Shown: positions 9,667-17,496 of the stretch, in pieces
Position numbering within the stretch: the first letter of the stretch is position 1
How the letters are laid out: each line of letters starts with the position of its first letter
NCBI GenBank assembly: GCA_005792355.1
Contig: SXSC01000104.1
Span: 1-42,038 of the forward strand
Source of the DNA: Opitutaceae bacterium
Lineage (GTDB): Bacteria > Verrucomicrobiota > Verrucomicrobiia > Opitutales > Opitutaceae
Length of the DNA stretch: 42,038 nucleotides
Direction of reading: 5' to 3'
Position numbers and translations under genes: made by a program
Notes under the pieces: model-generated
What the model was told of the DNA's origin: nothing
Seen by the model: only the letters and a program-made list of their open reading frames with translations
The model's database searches: none

Positions 9667-9768
9667 AGGGGGCGATGGGCGGGGGCCTACACCGGAACGA
9701 TACGCGAGTGCGCGAAATCCCCTACACGAATCTGCCAGTGCGGCGGCCGGCGGTGCCGCCTTGCGCTG

Positions 9769-10785
9769 CTACCGGGCAGGTCGCAGCTCGACCTCCAGGC
9801 CGGTGCGCGTCGCGCTCACGCCGTAGTGGGCTTCGAGCACCTGCACCAAGGCCAGCGGCTGATCGGCGCGGAACACGCCGGTGAGGCGCATGCCGGCCAG
9901 CTTGGGATCGACGATGCGGAGCTGGATCGGGTTGGCGCGGTTGAAGACCTGCGCGACCTCGGCCAGCGCTGCGCCGCCGAGATCGATCGTGGGTTGCCGC
10001 CACGCCTGCTCGCGCTCGAGGTCGGCCGGCGTAAGCGGCTCGGCGACGAGCGGTGACTCCGCCGCGGCGCCCGGGGCGATCGTCACGCGGGTGCCGGCGT
10101 CGGCGAAACATGCGGTCGCCGCGGCGGTCCGGGGCTGGCCGACAGCGATGCGCCCCTCGGTCACGAGCACGCGCACCGCGGCATCGGCCACGCGCACTGC
10201 GAACTCCGTGCCGACGGCCCGCACCTCGACGTCGCCGGTCGTCACGATGAACGGCCGGGCCGCGTCCTTCGCGACCGCAAAGTGGGCCTCGCCGCGCAGC
10301 AGCCGGACCTCGCGACGCGCGCCGGAGTAGGCCACGCGCACCTCGGCGCCGCGCGCGAGTTCAACGCTGGAACCGTCGGGCAGGCTGCGGCGCTCGGGCT
10401 GGGACACCTGGATCCGCGCGAGCGCATCGCCTGCCGTGGCGGGTCGGGGGCGGGCGGGAATGATGAACACGGCTGCGACGGCCGCCGCGGCGAGGCCCGC
10501 GGTCGCCAGTGCGGCGCGCCGCCGTCGCCGGTGGCGCTGGCGATGGGCCAGCGCGGCGGCGATCGCGCCGCGTTCGTCGGCGTCGCGCTGGGCCGCGACA
10601 AAGTCCATGGCGTCGCAGAGCCGCTGCCACTCCTCCTCGTGCCGCGCGTCCGCCGCGCGCCAGCGCGCGCAGGCGGCCTGCTCGGCCACGGTCCAGCCGG
10701 CGTCGCGGCGAGCAAACCATCGCGCGGCCTCGGTGGCGGGCTGGGCAGGCCGGCCCGAAGTGGCGGAAGGGGAGGAGTCAGGCAT
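9769..10785 (-). CDS. FecR-family anti-sigma factor
   Basis: 338 residues from ATG 10785. A cytoplasmic DUF4880-type N-terminus (ATEAARWFARRDAGWT, about 18-62) precedes one membrane helix (about 91-110, flanked by an Arg-rich stretch). The periplasmic FecR domain (about 125-215: RRSLPDGSSVELARGAEVRV, LLRGEAHFAVAKDAARPF, VRAVGTEFAVRV) and an STN-like C-terminal subdomain (about 265-338) follow. It transmits the state of the STN receptor to the ECF sigma factor. Its start overlaps the sigma stop by 8 bp, giving translational coupling. The reading frame stays open upstream inside the sigma gene, but that extension is a shadow of the sigma gene and has no FecR character. Confidence 0.9.
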   Translation of the reverse strand: MPDSSPSATSGRPAQPATEAARWFARRDAGWTVAEQAACARWRAADARHEEEWQRLCDAMDFVAAQRDADERGAIAAALAHRQRHRRRRRAALATAGLAAAAVAAVFIIPARPRPATAGDALARIQVSQPERRSLPDGSSVELARGAEVRVAYSGARREVRLLRGEAHFAVAKDAARPFIVTTGDVEVRAVGTEFAVRVADAAVRVLVTEGRIAVGQPRTAAATACFADAGTRVTIAPGAAAESPLVAEPLTPADLEREQAWRQPTIDLGGAALAEVAQVFNRANPIQLRIVDPKLAGMRLTGVFRADQPLALVQVLEAHYGVSATRTGLEVELRPAR

Positions 10786-11317
10786 GTTTCCTCTCCGACG
10801 CGCCGGATCGCGTGACGCCGCGGCGCTGCAGGTGGTCCGCCACGCGCCGCGAGCCGCGCGCGACCTGCGCCTCCACCGTGCGCTCGGAGAGGCGGAGCCG
10901 CGTGGCGATCTCGCGCTGGGGCACGCTGTGGAGCTTGCGGAGGATGAAAATCTCGCGGCAGCGTTCCGGCAGCCCGTCGATCGCCGCGAGCAGGAACGTG
11001 GTCTCCTGCCGCCGGCAGACCTGCTCAGCGACATCGGCCTCCTCCTGCGCCATTCGCGCCGGGGCTGGATCGTCGGAGCCCAAGGGCGAGAAGATCGCGG
11101 GCCGGCGGAACAGACCGAGGGCGACATTGCGCGCCGTGGTGAAGAGATAGGCGCGGGCGCAGGCCACCGGGCTGCCGCGGCGCGCTGTCCAGAGCCGCAG
11201 GTAGCTCTCCTGCACGACATCGTCCACGTCGCAGTTGCCCGGGAAGCGGCTGCGCAGCCAGGCGCGCAAATCAGGCTCGTGCGGGAGCACTTCTTCGAGG
11301 AACCATTTCGTCATCAT
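10778..11317 (-). CDS. ECF-type RNA polymerase sigma factor (FecI-like)
   Basis: 179 residues. The region 2 core is DVDDVVQESYLRLW (about 29-42). Region 4 is LPERCREIFILRK, then SVPQREIATRLRLSERTVEAQVARG (about 118-155), a standard helix-turn-helix. Two Met codons begin the frame (11317 or 11314). It is the first gene of the minus-strand unit sigma-FecR-STN/receptor-DUF1553-DUF1501-GH-ceramidase, and presumably drives its transcription when the receptor binds ligand. The start has no Shine-Dalgarno sequence. No promoter could be assigned in the 150 bp upstream. Confidence 0.92.
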   Translation of the reverse strand: MMTKWFLEEVLPHEPDLRAWLRSRFPGNCDVDDVVQESYLRLWTARRGSPVACARAYLFTTARNVALGLFRRPAIFSPLGSDDPAPARMAQEEADVAEQVCRRQETTFLLAAIDGLPERCREIFILRKLHSVPQREIATRLRLSERTVEAQVARGSRRVADHLQRRGVTRSGASERKHA

Positions 11318-11374
11318 GGGGAGTTTTGGCGGGCGAGGGGGGCAGTCGGGATGGAGCAGGAATTGCGGGCGGTT

Positions 11375-11462
11375 TCAAGCCAGATGGCGCCGGAGAAACC
11401 CCTCCGTGCGCGCCGCGACCTCGGGATGGTCGAGTGTGTGGCCGAGGTCCGGCATCAGGAGA
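11375..11462 (-). pseudogene. 3' remnant of an alpha/beta-hydrolase esterase
   Basis: Between the GH28 stop and the sigma start, the minus strand encodes about 29 residues ending in a proper stop: MPDLGHTLDHPEVAARTEGF, then LRRHLA. This resembles the C-terminal end of serine esterases of the alpha/beta-hydrolase fold, with the His of LGHTLDHP in the catalytic-His position. Similarity stops at about 11462, next to an 18-bp perfect palindrome at 11491-11508 inside the end of the GH28 gene. It is inferred to be what is left of a deleted pectin/xylan esterase gene. Only a short match supports this. Confidence 0.42.
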
Positions 11463-11474
11463 AGGAGGGAGGAT

Positions 11475-12857
11475 TCACGGTGCGGTGGAAGGAGCGCGGC
11501 CGCGCTCCTCGCGGAAGGCGGTGTTGCGCACGATCTCGGCGCGGGTGGTGTCGAGCGCGACGGCGCCGGGCGGCGGGGCGGAGGCCCAGCGCACGGTGCA
11601 GCCGTCGAGCGCGACGCCGCGAGCCTCGCGGATGCGGAAGCCGGCGAGCGGCGCGGTGACGACGACAGATTTTTGCTCCGCGCGGAACTCGCCGACCGGC
11701 GGGCCCTCGTGCGGGTTGGGCTCCGGCGGGCGCTCGTCGATGCGGCTGTGCGGGAAATCCGATGACGGCGTGAGCTCGACCGTGACGTGGTCGAGTACGA
11801 TGTCCTCCGGCACGCATGCGGGCGAGCCGGCGATGAAGACGCCACCGGGTCCGCGCGCGAGGATGTGGCTGAAGCGCAGGCCGCGCAGTGTGCCGATGGG
11901 CGCGCCGGGCGCGCGGGGGCGCGCGCTCACGTAGATCGGCTCGCCGCCGCCCCACCACGCGGGGTGGAAGAGTTTGGTCTCGATCACGAGGTTGTGCACG
12001 AGCACGTCGGAGATGCTGCCTTGGTCGCGGAGCACGATGGCGACGCCGCGGTGGCTGTCGCGGATGACACAGTTAGAGAAGACGACGCCGCGGATGTCGT
12101 CGCGCGTCTCGGTGCCGAGCTTCAGAGCGGCGGAGGTGGAGACGAGGGTGCAGTTGGTGACGGTGATGTTCTCACTCGGACCGTAGCGCATGAACTCCGG
12201 GCGGTTCTTGATCACGATGCAGTCGTCGCCCGCCTCGATGTGGCAGTCGCTGATGCGGACGTTGCGCGAGTGGTCGGGCGCGATGCCGTCGCAGTTGGGG
12301 ATCTTACGGTTGTTGAGGATCGTGACGCCGCGCACCGCGACGTCGTCGCAGCCGGCGAAGTGAATCGTCCAGTTCGCCGAATCGCGGATCGTGAAATCGG
12401 AGAGGCGCACGCGGCGGCAGCCCTCGAGCAGCATGACCTTTGGCCGCCACGGCTTGGGGCGGAAGATGTGGGGCTGCTCCTCGGCCATGAACGCGGGGCC
12501 GCGCCCGTCGATCGTGCCGGTGCCGGTGAACGCGATCTCCTCGGCACCGAAGGCCTCGATGAGCACGGCGTCGCGGTAGTCCTTCTGGTCGGTGCTGGCG
12601 ATGAGGCGGCTGCCGGGCGCGAGGTGGAGCGTGACGCGCGACTTCAGCTCGAAGGAGCCCGTGAGCAGCGCGCGGCCGGCTGGGATGATCACGGTGCCGC
12701 CGCCGGCGTTGTGTGCGGCGTCGATGGCGCGCTGGAGCGCCGCGCGGTCGCTGGTGCGGCCGTCGAGTTTCGCGCCGTGGTCCGCGGGCGAATGGATGGC
12801 GGCCGACGCGGGCAGCATCGAAAAAAGCAGGGCGGCGGAGACGAGGGCGGACTTCAT
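11475..12857 (-). CDS. Glycoside hydrolase family 28 (polygalacturonase-like)
   Basis: 460 residues from ATG 12857; the frame is open further upstream, but the signal peptide MKSALVSAALLFSMLPASAA fixes this start. The protein is a right-handed beta-helix. It has the GH28 opening (DHGAKLDGRTSDRAALQRAI, AGGGTVIIPAG) and the three catalytic-type Asp residues, in NCDGI (D190) and AGDDC (D211, D212). The usual GHG histidine motif is replaced by TSAALKLGTE (241-250), so substrate or mechanism may differ from classical polygalacturonases. It overlaps the CBM9-like gene by 4 bp (ATGA). The last ten or so codons run through a perfect palindrome (11491-11508), so the C-terminus may be secondarily altered. 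Predicted role: periplasmic or secreted pectin-backbone cleavage. Confidence 0.88.
   Translation of the reverse strand: MKSALVSAALLFSMLPASAAIHSPADHGAKLDGRTSDRAALQRAIDAAHNAGGGTVIIPAGRALLTGSFELKSRVTLHLAPGSRLIASTDQKDYRDAVLIEAFGAEEIAFTGTGTIDGRGPAFMAEEQPHIFRPKPWRPKVMLLEGCRRVRLSDFTIRDSANWTIHFAGCDDVAVRGVTILNNRKIPNCDGIAPDHSRNVRISDCHIEAGDDCIVIKNRPEFMRYGPSENITVTNCTLVSTSAALKLGTETRDDIRGVVFSNCVIRDSHRGVAIVLRDQGSISDVLVHNLVIETKLFHPAWWGGGEPIYVSARPRAPGAPIGTLRGLRFSHILARGPGGVFIAGSPACVPEDIVLDHVTVELTPSSDFPHSRIDERPPEPNPHEGPPVGEFRAEQKSVVVTAPLAGFRIREARGVALDGCTVRWASAPPPGAVALDTTRAEIVRNTAFREERGRAPSTAP
11491..11508. repeat. 18-bp perfect palindrome at the 3' end of GH28
   Basis: GGAGCGCGGCCGCGCTCC is its own reverse complement. 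It sits within the last codons of the GH28 gene and just upstream of the esterase remnant, consistent with a palindromic repeat or recombination scar. Confidence 0.6.
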
Positions 12858-13696
12858 TTCGCCTTTCGCTCGATGGGGGCCTGGGGGCCGGTGAGCACGG
12901 CGGGAGCCCACGTGGAATCGTCGTCGCCCGTGCCGTGGATGATGAGGTGGCCGCCGTAGTCGCCGCCGTCGGGATCGGTGTGGACGATGCAGAGGGAGTA
13001 GCGATTGCCCACTTTCGGCGGCGTCCACGCGGGATTGCCGCGGCCGAGCGTAGCCGCGAGATCGATGCGAGCCTCAAGGATGAAATCGCCCGCGCTGCGG
13101 CCCCATGGGTTCATCTTGATCGCGTAGGTGACGGCGGCCTTGGGCAGCGGCTCCTCCAGGTAGGTCTGGCCTGGCGCACCGTGCCGCCACCACGCGCCGT
13201 AGTCCGGTTTCGTCGGATCGATCACGAAGCAGAACGCGTGATCGCCCTCGGCGAATTTCTCCGCCACATCGTCGCGCGGCGCCTCGATGAACCACGCGAT
13301 CGCATCCTTGTAATACCAGCGCTTCGGCGCGTGCTGCGGATCGGTGGTGTCGTTGACGTTGTCGCGCACCTCGGCGCCGAGATAGAGGTAGCGATCATCC
13401 CACGCGGCGTAGTAACGGGCGGAAAGATCTTCGTCCGCCGCCGGCTCGCTGCCGTGATCGGTGAGCCGGTTGATCCGGCCGCCGTCATACCAAGGCGCGG
13501 CGCGCACGCGGGCCAGGTCCCACACGCCGTCGTGCCATGCATGTTCGCGCCACTCCCGGAGATCGCCGTCGATGACCGGTGGTTTGAGCAGGCGCGGGAG
13601 CGGCAACGGTGACGGCGCCTGCGAGGCGGATTGGGCACCCCATAGGACCAGCCCGGTAGCCAGCGCGGTGAACGCGAGGAACGGCAGGCGGCGCAT
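12854..13696 (-). CDS. Secreted CBM9-like carbohydrate-binding protein
   Basis: 280 residues from ATG 13696 (MRRLPFLAFTALATGLVLWG signal peptide; an upstream in-frame ATG at 13756 lies inside the receptor gene and is rejected). The mature protein opens with VIDGDLREWREHAW (about 41-54), the hallmark of CBM9-like/DUF1083 domains that bind cellulose or xylan chains. AAWDDRYLYLGAEVRDN, then YYKDAIAWFIEAP and later FILEARIDLA are further typical blocks. It lies 13 bp after the receptor and overlaps GH28 by 4 bp, so receptor, binding protein and GH28 form one operon. Its role is probably glycan capture. No catalytic residues are visible. Confidence 0.75.
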   Translation of the reverse strand: MRRLPFLAFTALATGLVLWGAQSASQAPSPLPLPRLLKPPVIDGDLREWREHAWHDGVWDLARVRAAPWYDGGRINRLTDHGSEPAADEDLSARYYAAWDDRYLYLGAEVRDNVNDTTDPQHAPKRWYYKDAIAWFIEAPRDDVAEKFAEGDHAFCFVIDPTKPDYGAWWRHGAPGQTYLEEPLPKAAVTYAIKMNPWGRSAGDFILEARIDLAATLGRGNPAWTPPKVGNRYSLCIVHTDPDGGDYGGHLIIHGTGDDDSTWAPAVLTGPQAPIERKAK

Positions 13697-13709
13697 GGCT
13701 GGGGCCGCG

Positions 13710-15992
13710 TCAGAACTTCGTGCTGAGTGAGAACAGGAAATTCCGCGGGTCGCCAAAGGCGCCGAAGGCGCTCTCCCGATACTCCTTGTTGGTGACGTTT
13801 CTCACGTTGAGCTGAACCTGCGCGTTGCGGTTGCCGAACTTGAAGCGGTATTGCGCCAAGAGATCCACCGTGGTGTAGGCCGGCATTTTGGCCGTGAGAT
13901 TCTGGTCGGAGGCGAAAACCACCGCCGAGCTGTCGCGCAACCCGCCGCCGAACGACCAGCCGTTGAGCCCGCCGGACTTCACATCATACTTGGTCCAAAG
14001 CTGCAGGACGTCCTTCGGGAAGGCCGCCAGCGGCAGGCCGATGCGCGCCGGGGAGGTCGAGGCCACGACCTTCGCCTTGGTGGCGTGGGAGTGGCCCACG
14101 ATAATCTGCCAATTGGCCAGTGGGCTGTAGGCGAGATCCAACTCAATGCCCTGCGACTCCTCGGCGTTGTTGTAGATAAAGAACGGCTGGCGCCCCGAGG
14201 CGTTTTCCCGGACGGTGTCGCGGGCGGAGAGGTTCTCGCGCTTGACGCCGTAGAAGGAGACCGAACCGGAGAGCCGGCCGTCGAGGAGACCGGTCTTGAA
14301 GCCGATATCGTAGCCCTTGCCCGTGACCGGATCGAGCCCCTTGCCGTCCGCGTCCGCCCCGAGTTGCGGTTCGAGCGATTCGGAATAGGTCGCGAACGCC
14401 GAGAGCGCAGGCGTCAGCTTGACGAGCGCGCCATAGAGCGGAGTGTCGGCCTTGGTTTTGGGCGTGGCGCCTTCGGGATTGGTGACCGCACGCTCGTAGT
14501 AGGTGTTGCGCGTGTATTCGCTGCGGCGCGCACCCACGATGGTGCGGAACCGGCCGGTGAAAAATTCGGACTGGAGACCGACGTAGTAGCCGAGCAGTTT
14601 TTCAGCCCGGCGACGATAGATGTTCCAGGTCTGGGCGCTCGCGGCGCGCTCCGCCGGACCATTGCGCAGCGGCTGGGTGCGGGGATTCCAGAGGGCGGAG
14701 GCACCGCGTTTGCCGTCGTTGAACCGGCGTTGCAGGTCGAACCAGCCGGGGGTGTCCTGGTAGACACGCTGCGACTCCTGGCCGAAGGCCAGGCTGTGGC
14801 TGGTGTCGGCCAGCGCGAAGCGGTAGGTGAACTTGTTGTCGAAATTGTAGGAGTCGCGGTAATTGGCGAAATTCCCGAACTCGTAGCGCACGGTACCATC
14901 GGCGAACGGCTCCTGGTCGCCGGCGATTGAACGGAGTATTTCGAAGTCATCGATCGCGAAATTGGCCTGCAGCTGATAAACGAGGCTCGGGCCGATCTTC
15001 TGGGTGTATTCGAGATCGGCGGTGTAGGACTGGTAGAATGAATAGGTTTCCTTCCCCATGGTGGCCTTGCGACCGTAAGGATCGTCGGGCCCGAAAGCGG
15101 GGGCGAAGATGTCGAAGGTGGGCACGTTGGCGAAGCCGTTGGCATTGAGCCAGGCGCGCGGGCCGAGCCCGCTGGCAATCGCAGCGGGATTGCCGAAGTA
15201 GCGCGAATTGGTGCGCAACACCGCCGCGGACTCACGATCTTGATTGGTGCGGCGCACGGTCTCGAGATCGAGGCTGATCAGGCCGTCCTTGAATATCTTC
15301 CAGGCGAGCGAGCCGCCGATGTAATGCTCCTTCTTGAAATCGCCGGTGCGCCAGCCCTCGGCATCGATGGCACCGACCCCGATCCGCCCGGCAAGTTTTT
15401 CCCCACCGTAGTTGTAATTGAATTCCGCCTTCTTGAAATCCCAGCTGCCGAAGGCCACGCGGGCGTCGCCACCCTGGGACTTGAACTCCGGCTTTTTCGT
15501 GATGTAGTTCACCACTCCGCCCGGACGGACGAGTCCAAAGAAGATCGAGGACGAACCCTTGATGACCTCGATCCGATCCATGCCCCACGTGGAATAAAGC
15601 TGCCGGCGGTACTGGCCGTTGCGATAGGCTTGGAGGCCGTTGAAGCCGCGGATGATCATCTGCGATTCGTAGTTTGGGCTCGTGATGACTCCTGGGACGT
15701 AACGCAGCACCTCGCTCTGGAGAGTGGCGCCGAGGTCCGCGACGAACTCACCGGTGATCACGTTGATCGTCACGGGCGTATCGATGATGTTGCTGCCGAA
15801 GCCGGTGGCGGTGATGGCGCTTTGCGCACGATAGCCGGAGGCGCGGTCGGCGGAGACGGAGAACTCCGAGAGCTTGATCGTCTCGTCGCCCGACGCCGGT
15901 TTCGCGGCGGTCTGGGCGATGAGTCGGGTCGAACCGAGGAGGAGCAGGGAAACGGCGCAAAGCGCCGCTCGGTGGGAACGGTGGGTTTTCAT
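13710..15992 (-). CDS. TonB-dependent receptor of the pectin locus
   Basis: 760 residues from ATG 15992 (MKTHRSHRAALCAVSLLLLG signal). TonB-box-like IKLSEFSV is followed by the plug (VNVITGEFV-type, MIIRGFNGLQAYRNG, IEVIKGSSSIFFGLVRPGGV, NYITKKPEF) and a barrel ending in FLFSLSTKF. The plug resembles siderophore-type receptors, but the location next to CBM9-like and GH28 genes and opposite a LacI regulator suggests oligosaccharide uptake. Ligand specificity cannot be read from sequence. The frame is open upstream to 16115, but that part overlaps the divergent regulator and lacks a signal peptide. Confidence 0.9.
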   Translation of the reverse strand: MKTHRSHRAALCAVSLLLLGSTRLIAQTAAKPASGDETIKLSEFSVSADRASGYRAQSAITATGFGSNIIDTPVTINVITGEFVADLGATLQSEVLRYVPGVITSPNYESQMIIRGFNGLQAYRNGQYRRQLYSTWGMDRIEVIKGSSSIFFGLVRPGGVVNYITKKPEFKSQGGDARVAFGSWDFKKAEFNYNYGGEKLAGRIGVGAIDAEGWRTGDFKKEHYIGGSLAWKIFKDGLISLDLETVRRTNQDRESAAVLRTNSRYFGNPAAIASGLGPRAWLNANGFANVPTFDIFAPAFGPDDPYGRKATMGKETYSFYQSYTADLEYTQKIGPSLVYQLQANFAIDDFEILRSIAGDQEPFADGTVRYEFGNFANYRDSYNFDNKFTYRFALADTSHSLAFGQESQRVYQDTPGWFDLQRRFNDGKRGASALWNPRTQPLRNGPAERAASAQTWNIYRRRAEKLLGYYVGLQSEFFTGRFRTIVGARRSEYTRNTYYERAVTNPEGATPKTKADTPLYGALVKLTPALSAFATYSESLEPQLGADADGKGLDPVTGKGYDIGFKTGLLDGRLSGSVSFYGVKRENLSARDTVRENASGRQPFFIYNNAEESQGIELDLAYSPLANWQIIVGHSHATKAKVVASTSPARIGLPLAAFPKDVLQLWTKYDVKSGGLNGWSFGGGLRDSSAVVFASDQNLTAKMPAYTTVDLLAQYRFKFGNRNAQVQLNVRNVTNKEYRESAFGAFGDPRNFLFSLSTKF

Positions 15993-16098
15993 AGGACTGC
16001 GAGGGTTTATCAGTGGGAAGCGCGGAGCGCCTGGACCTCCACCTGATGATTGCGTTTTCCGCCGCAGGCGAAATCTTCTTGATAAAACAGTTAGATTG
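15993..16098. promoter_or_regulatory. Divergent control region between receptor operon and LacI gene
   Basis: 106 bp between two divergent starts. Two weak dyads are visible: GTTTATCA (16005-16012) against TGATAAAAC (16080-16088), and TTTCCGCC against GGCGAAA (about 16057-16073). LacI-family operators are usually 14-20 bp palindromes, and neither dyad is perfect. The region must hold both promoters; the operator assignment is a guess. Confidence 0.35.
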
Positions 16099-17124
16099 AT
16101 GCCCCCGCCCTCCATCCGCAGTCTCGCCCGCCAGCTCGGCCTCTCGGCCGCGACCGTGTCGCTCGCGCTGCGCGAAAGCCCTCGGGTGGTGGCGGCGACT
16201 CGCCAGCGCGTGCTGCAGGCGGCGCGCCGGGCGGGCTACCGGCCCAATCCGCTCGTGGGCTCTGTGCTCACGGCCGTGCGCCGCGCGTCGCACGGCGGAT
16301 TTCAGGGCGTGCTCATGGCGATCAACCACTGGCCGGGCGCGGGCGTGCCGGCGCTGCACCCGTTTCATCGCGAGGTGCTGGCCGGCGCGAAGCGCCGCGC
16401 CGCGGAACTCGGCTACAGCCTGACGATGACGTGGGAGGGTCCGCGCCACCTGAGCCTGTCCCGGCTGAACGCGATCCTGGCAGCCCGCAACATCAACGGC
16501 GTGCTCGTGATGCCCTTTCGCGAGACGCGGGACTTCGGTGCGCTGGAGTGGGCGCGGCTCTCCGGCGTGGTGATGGATTACTGTCTCGGGGCCCCGGCGC
16601 TGCACACTGTGCTGCCGGACCACCAGTCCACACTGCTGGCGGCGATGGCGCGACTGGCGGCGCGCGGCTACCGGCGACCCGGGCTGATCGTCGCGGGCTG
16701 GCGCGACGCGCGGGTGAAGCATCGGTGGTCCGGTGGTTTCTTCAGCGGCTGTGTAGCGAACTATGGGGCGCTGCCCGTGCCCGAGCTGGCGGATCCGGAG
16801 CACGGCCGCGCGGCCTTCCTCGCCTGGATGCGGCGACACCGGCCCGATGTCTTGATCGGCCACGCGCAGCGCGAGGTCCGCGAATGGCTGGGTGAGCTGG
16901 ACATGAAGGTGCCGGCGGACGTGGGTTTCCTCGCGCTCAACCGCACCGAGACCGTGGCGCCGTGCGCCGCGCTCGACCTGCAGCCGGCCCTGCTCGGCGC
17001 TGCCGCGGTGGAATCGCTCGTGGCGCAGCTCCAGCGCAACGAGCGCGGCGTGCCCGCCGAGCCCAAGACCATCACGATCTCTGCGCGCTGGATCGACGGG
17101 CCGACGCTGCGTCCGGCGACGTGA
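16099..17124 (+). CDS. LacI-family transcriptional regulator
   Basis: 341 residues from ATG 16099. The N-terminal helix-turn-helix is SIRSLARQLGLSAATVSLAL (about 5-24), followed by the hinge-like RQRVLQAARRAGYRPNPLVG. A periplasmic-binding-protein-like sensor follows (INGVLVMPF, VVMDYCLG, GYRRPGLIVAG, DVGFLALNRTE). It is transcribed divergently from the receptor/CBM9/GH28 operon, so it probably controls that operon in response to a pectin-derived sugar. No Shine-Dalgarno sequence precedes the ATG and the transcript may be nearly leaderless. The frame extends upstream to 15874 into the receptor gene; that part is not regulator sequence. Confidence 0.9.
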   Translation: MPPPSIRSLARQLGLSAATVSLALRESPRVVAATRQRVLQAARRAGYRPNPLVGSVLTAVRRASHGGFQGVLMAINHWPGAGVPALHPFHREVLAGAKRRAAELGYSLTMTWEGPRHLSLSRLNAILAARNINGVLVMPFRETRDFGALEWARLSGVVMDYCLGAPALHTVLPDHQSTLLAAMARLAARGYRRPGLIVAGWRDARVKHRWSGGFFSGCVANYGALPVPELADPEHGRAAFLAWMRRHRPDVLIGHAQREVREWLGELDMKVPADVGFLALNRTETVAPCAALDLQPALLGAAAVESLVAQLQRNERGVPAEPKTITISARWIDGPTLRPAT

Positions 17125-17153
17125 GGCGGGCACTCGAGGGGCAACAGCAGCGA

Positions 17154-17447
17154 TTATTTCCTGCGCACGACGGCGAGCCAGTCGTCGGTCGAGGGCGGAT
17201 GCAGTTGGAGCATTCCCCCGGCCTTGACCGAGCCGGCGGGCGCGGGCTGGCCGCCGGTGCGGGGGTTGAACCAGGCGAGCGTGAAATCTCCGGTGGCCGG
17301 GCCCGCGAGGTCGAGCGTGACCTTGTGCCACGCCTTCAGTTCGCCGGAGACGGCGACGGTTGCCGCAGCGGCGGGCGCGGTCGGGCCGAGGGCGGCGGCG
17401 ACGAAGCCGGCGAGGAAGACGGGCGTGAGGACGAGGAGAATTTTCAC
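17154..17447 (-). pseudogene. Internally deleted remnant of a DUF5060/apiosidase-like glycosidase
   Basis: 97 residues. A normal signal peptide (MKILLVLTPVFLAGFVAAAL) is followed by VSGELKAWHKVTLDLAGP, the start of a DUF5060 domain. The text then changes directly to FTLAWFNPRTGG, SVKAGG and DDWLAVVRRK, which look like the very C-terminal beta-sandwich of DUF5060/DUF4038 (apiosidase-like) glycosidases. The catalytic barrel, normally some 400 or more residues, is missing and the reading frame is kept. Inference: an in-frame internal deletion. It lies 50 bp after the large receptor gene, the usual place for the enzyme of such a pair, and beside a GH28 locus. It might still be made and secreted, but cannot be a glycosidase. 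Confidence 0.6.
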
Positions 17448-17496
17448 TGCGCAGTGTCGGACGGAGGAGATGATGAGAGAAAAGGCGGGGGCAGTG

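Noticed and set aside
9769-11220. An extended 483-residue start for the FecR gene
   Set aside because: The first 145 residues overlap the sigma gene in another frame and are Arg/Ser/Pro shadow text; ATG 10785 overlaps the sigma stop as expected for a coupled pair.
13710-16115. A longer receptor start at 16115
   Set aside because: It would overlap the divergent LacI start and place 41 non-signal residues before a perfect signal peptide.
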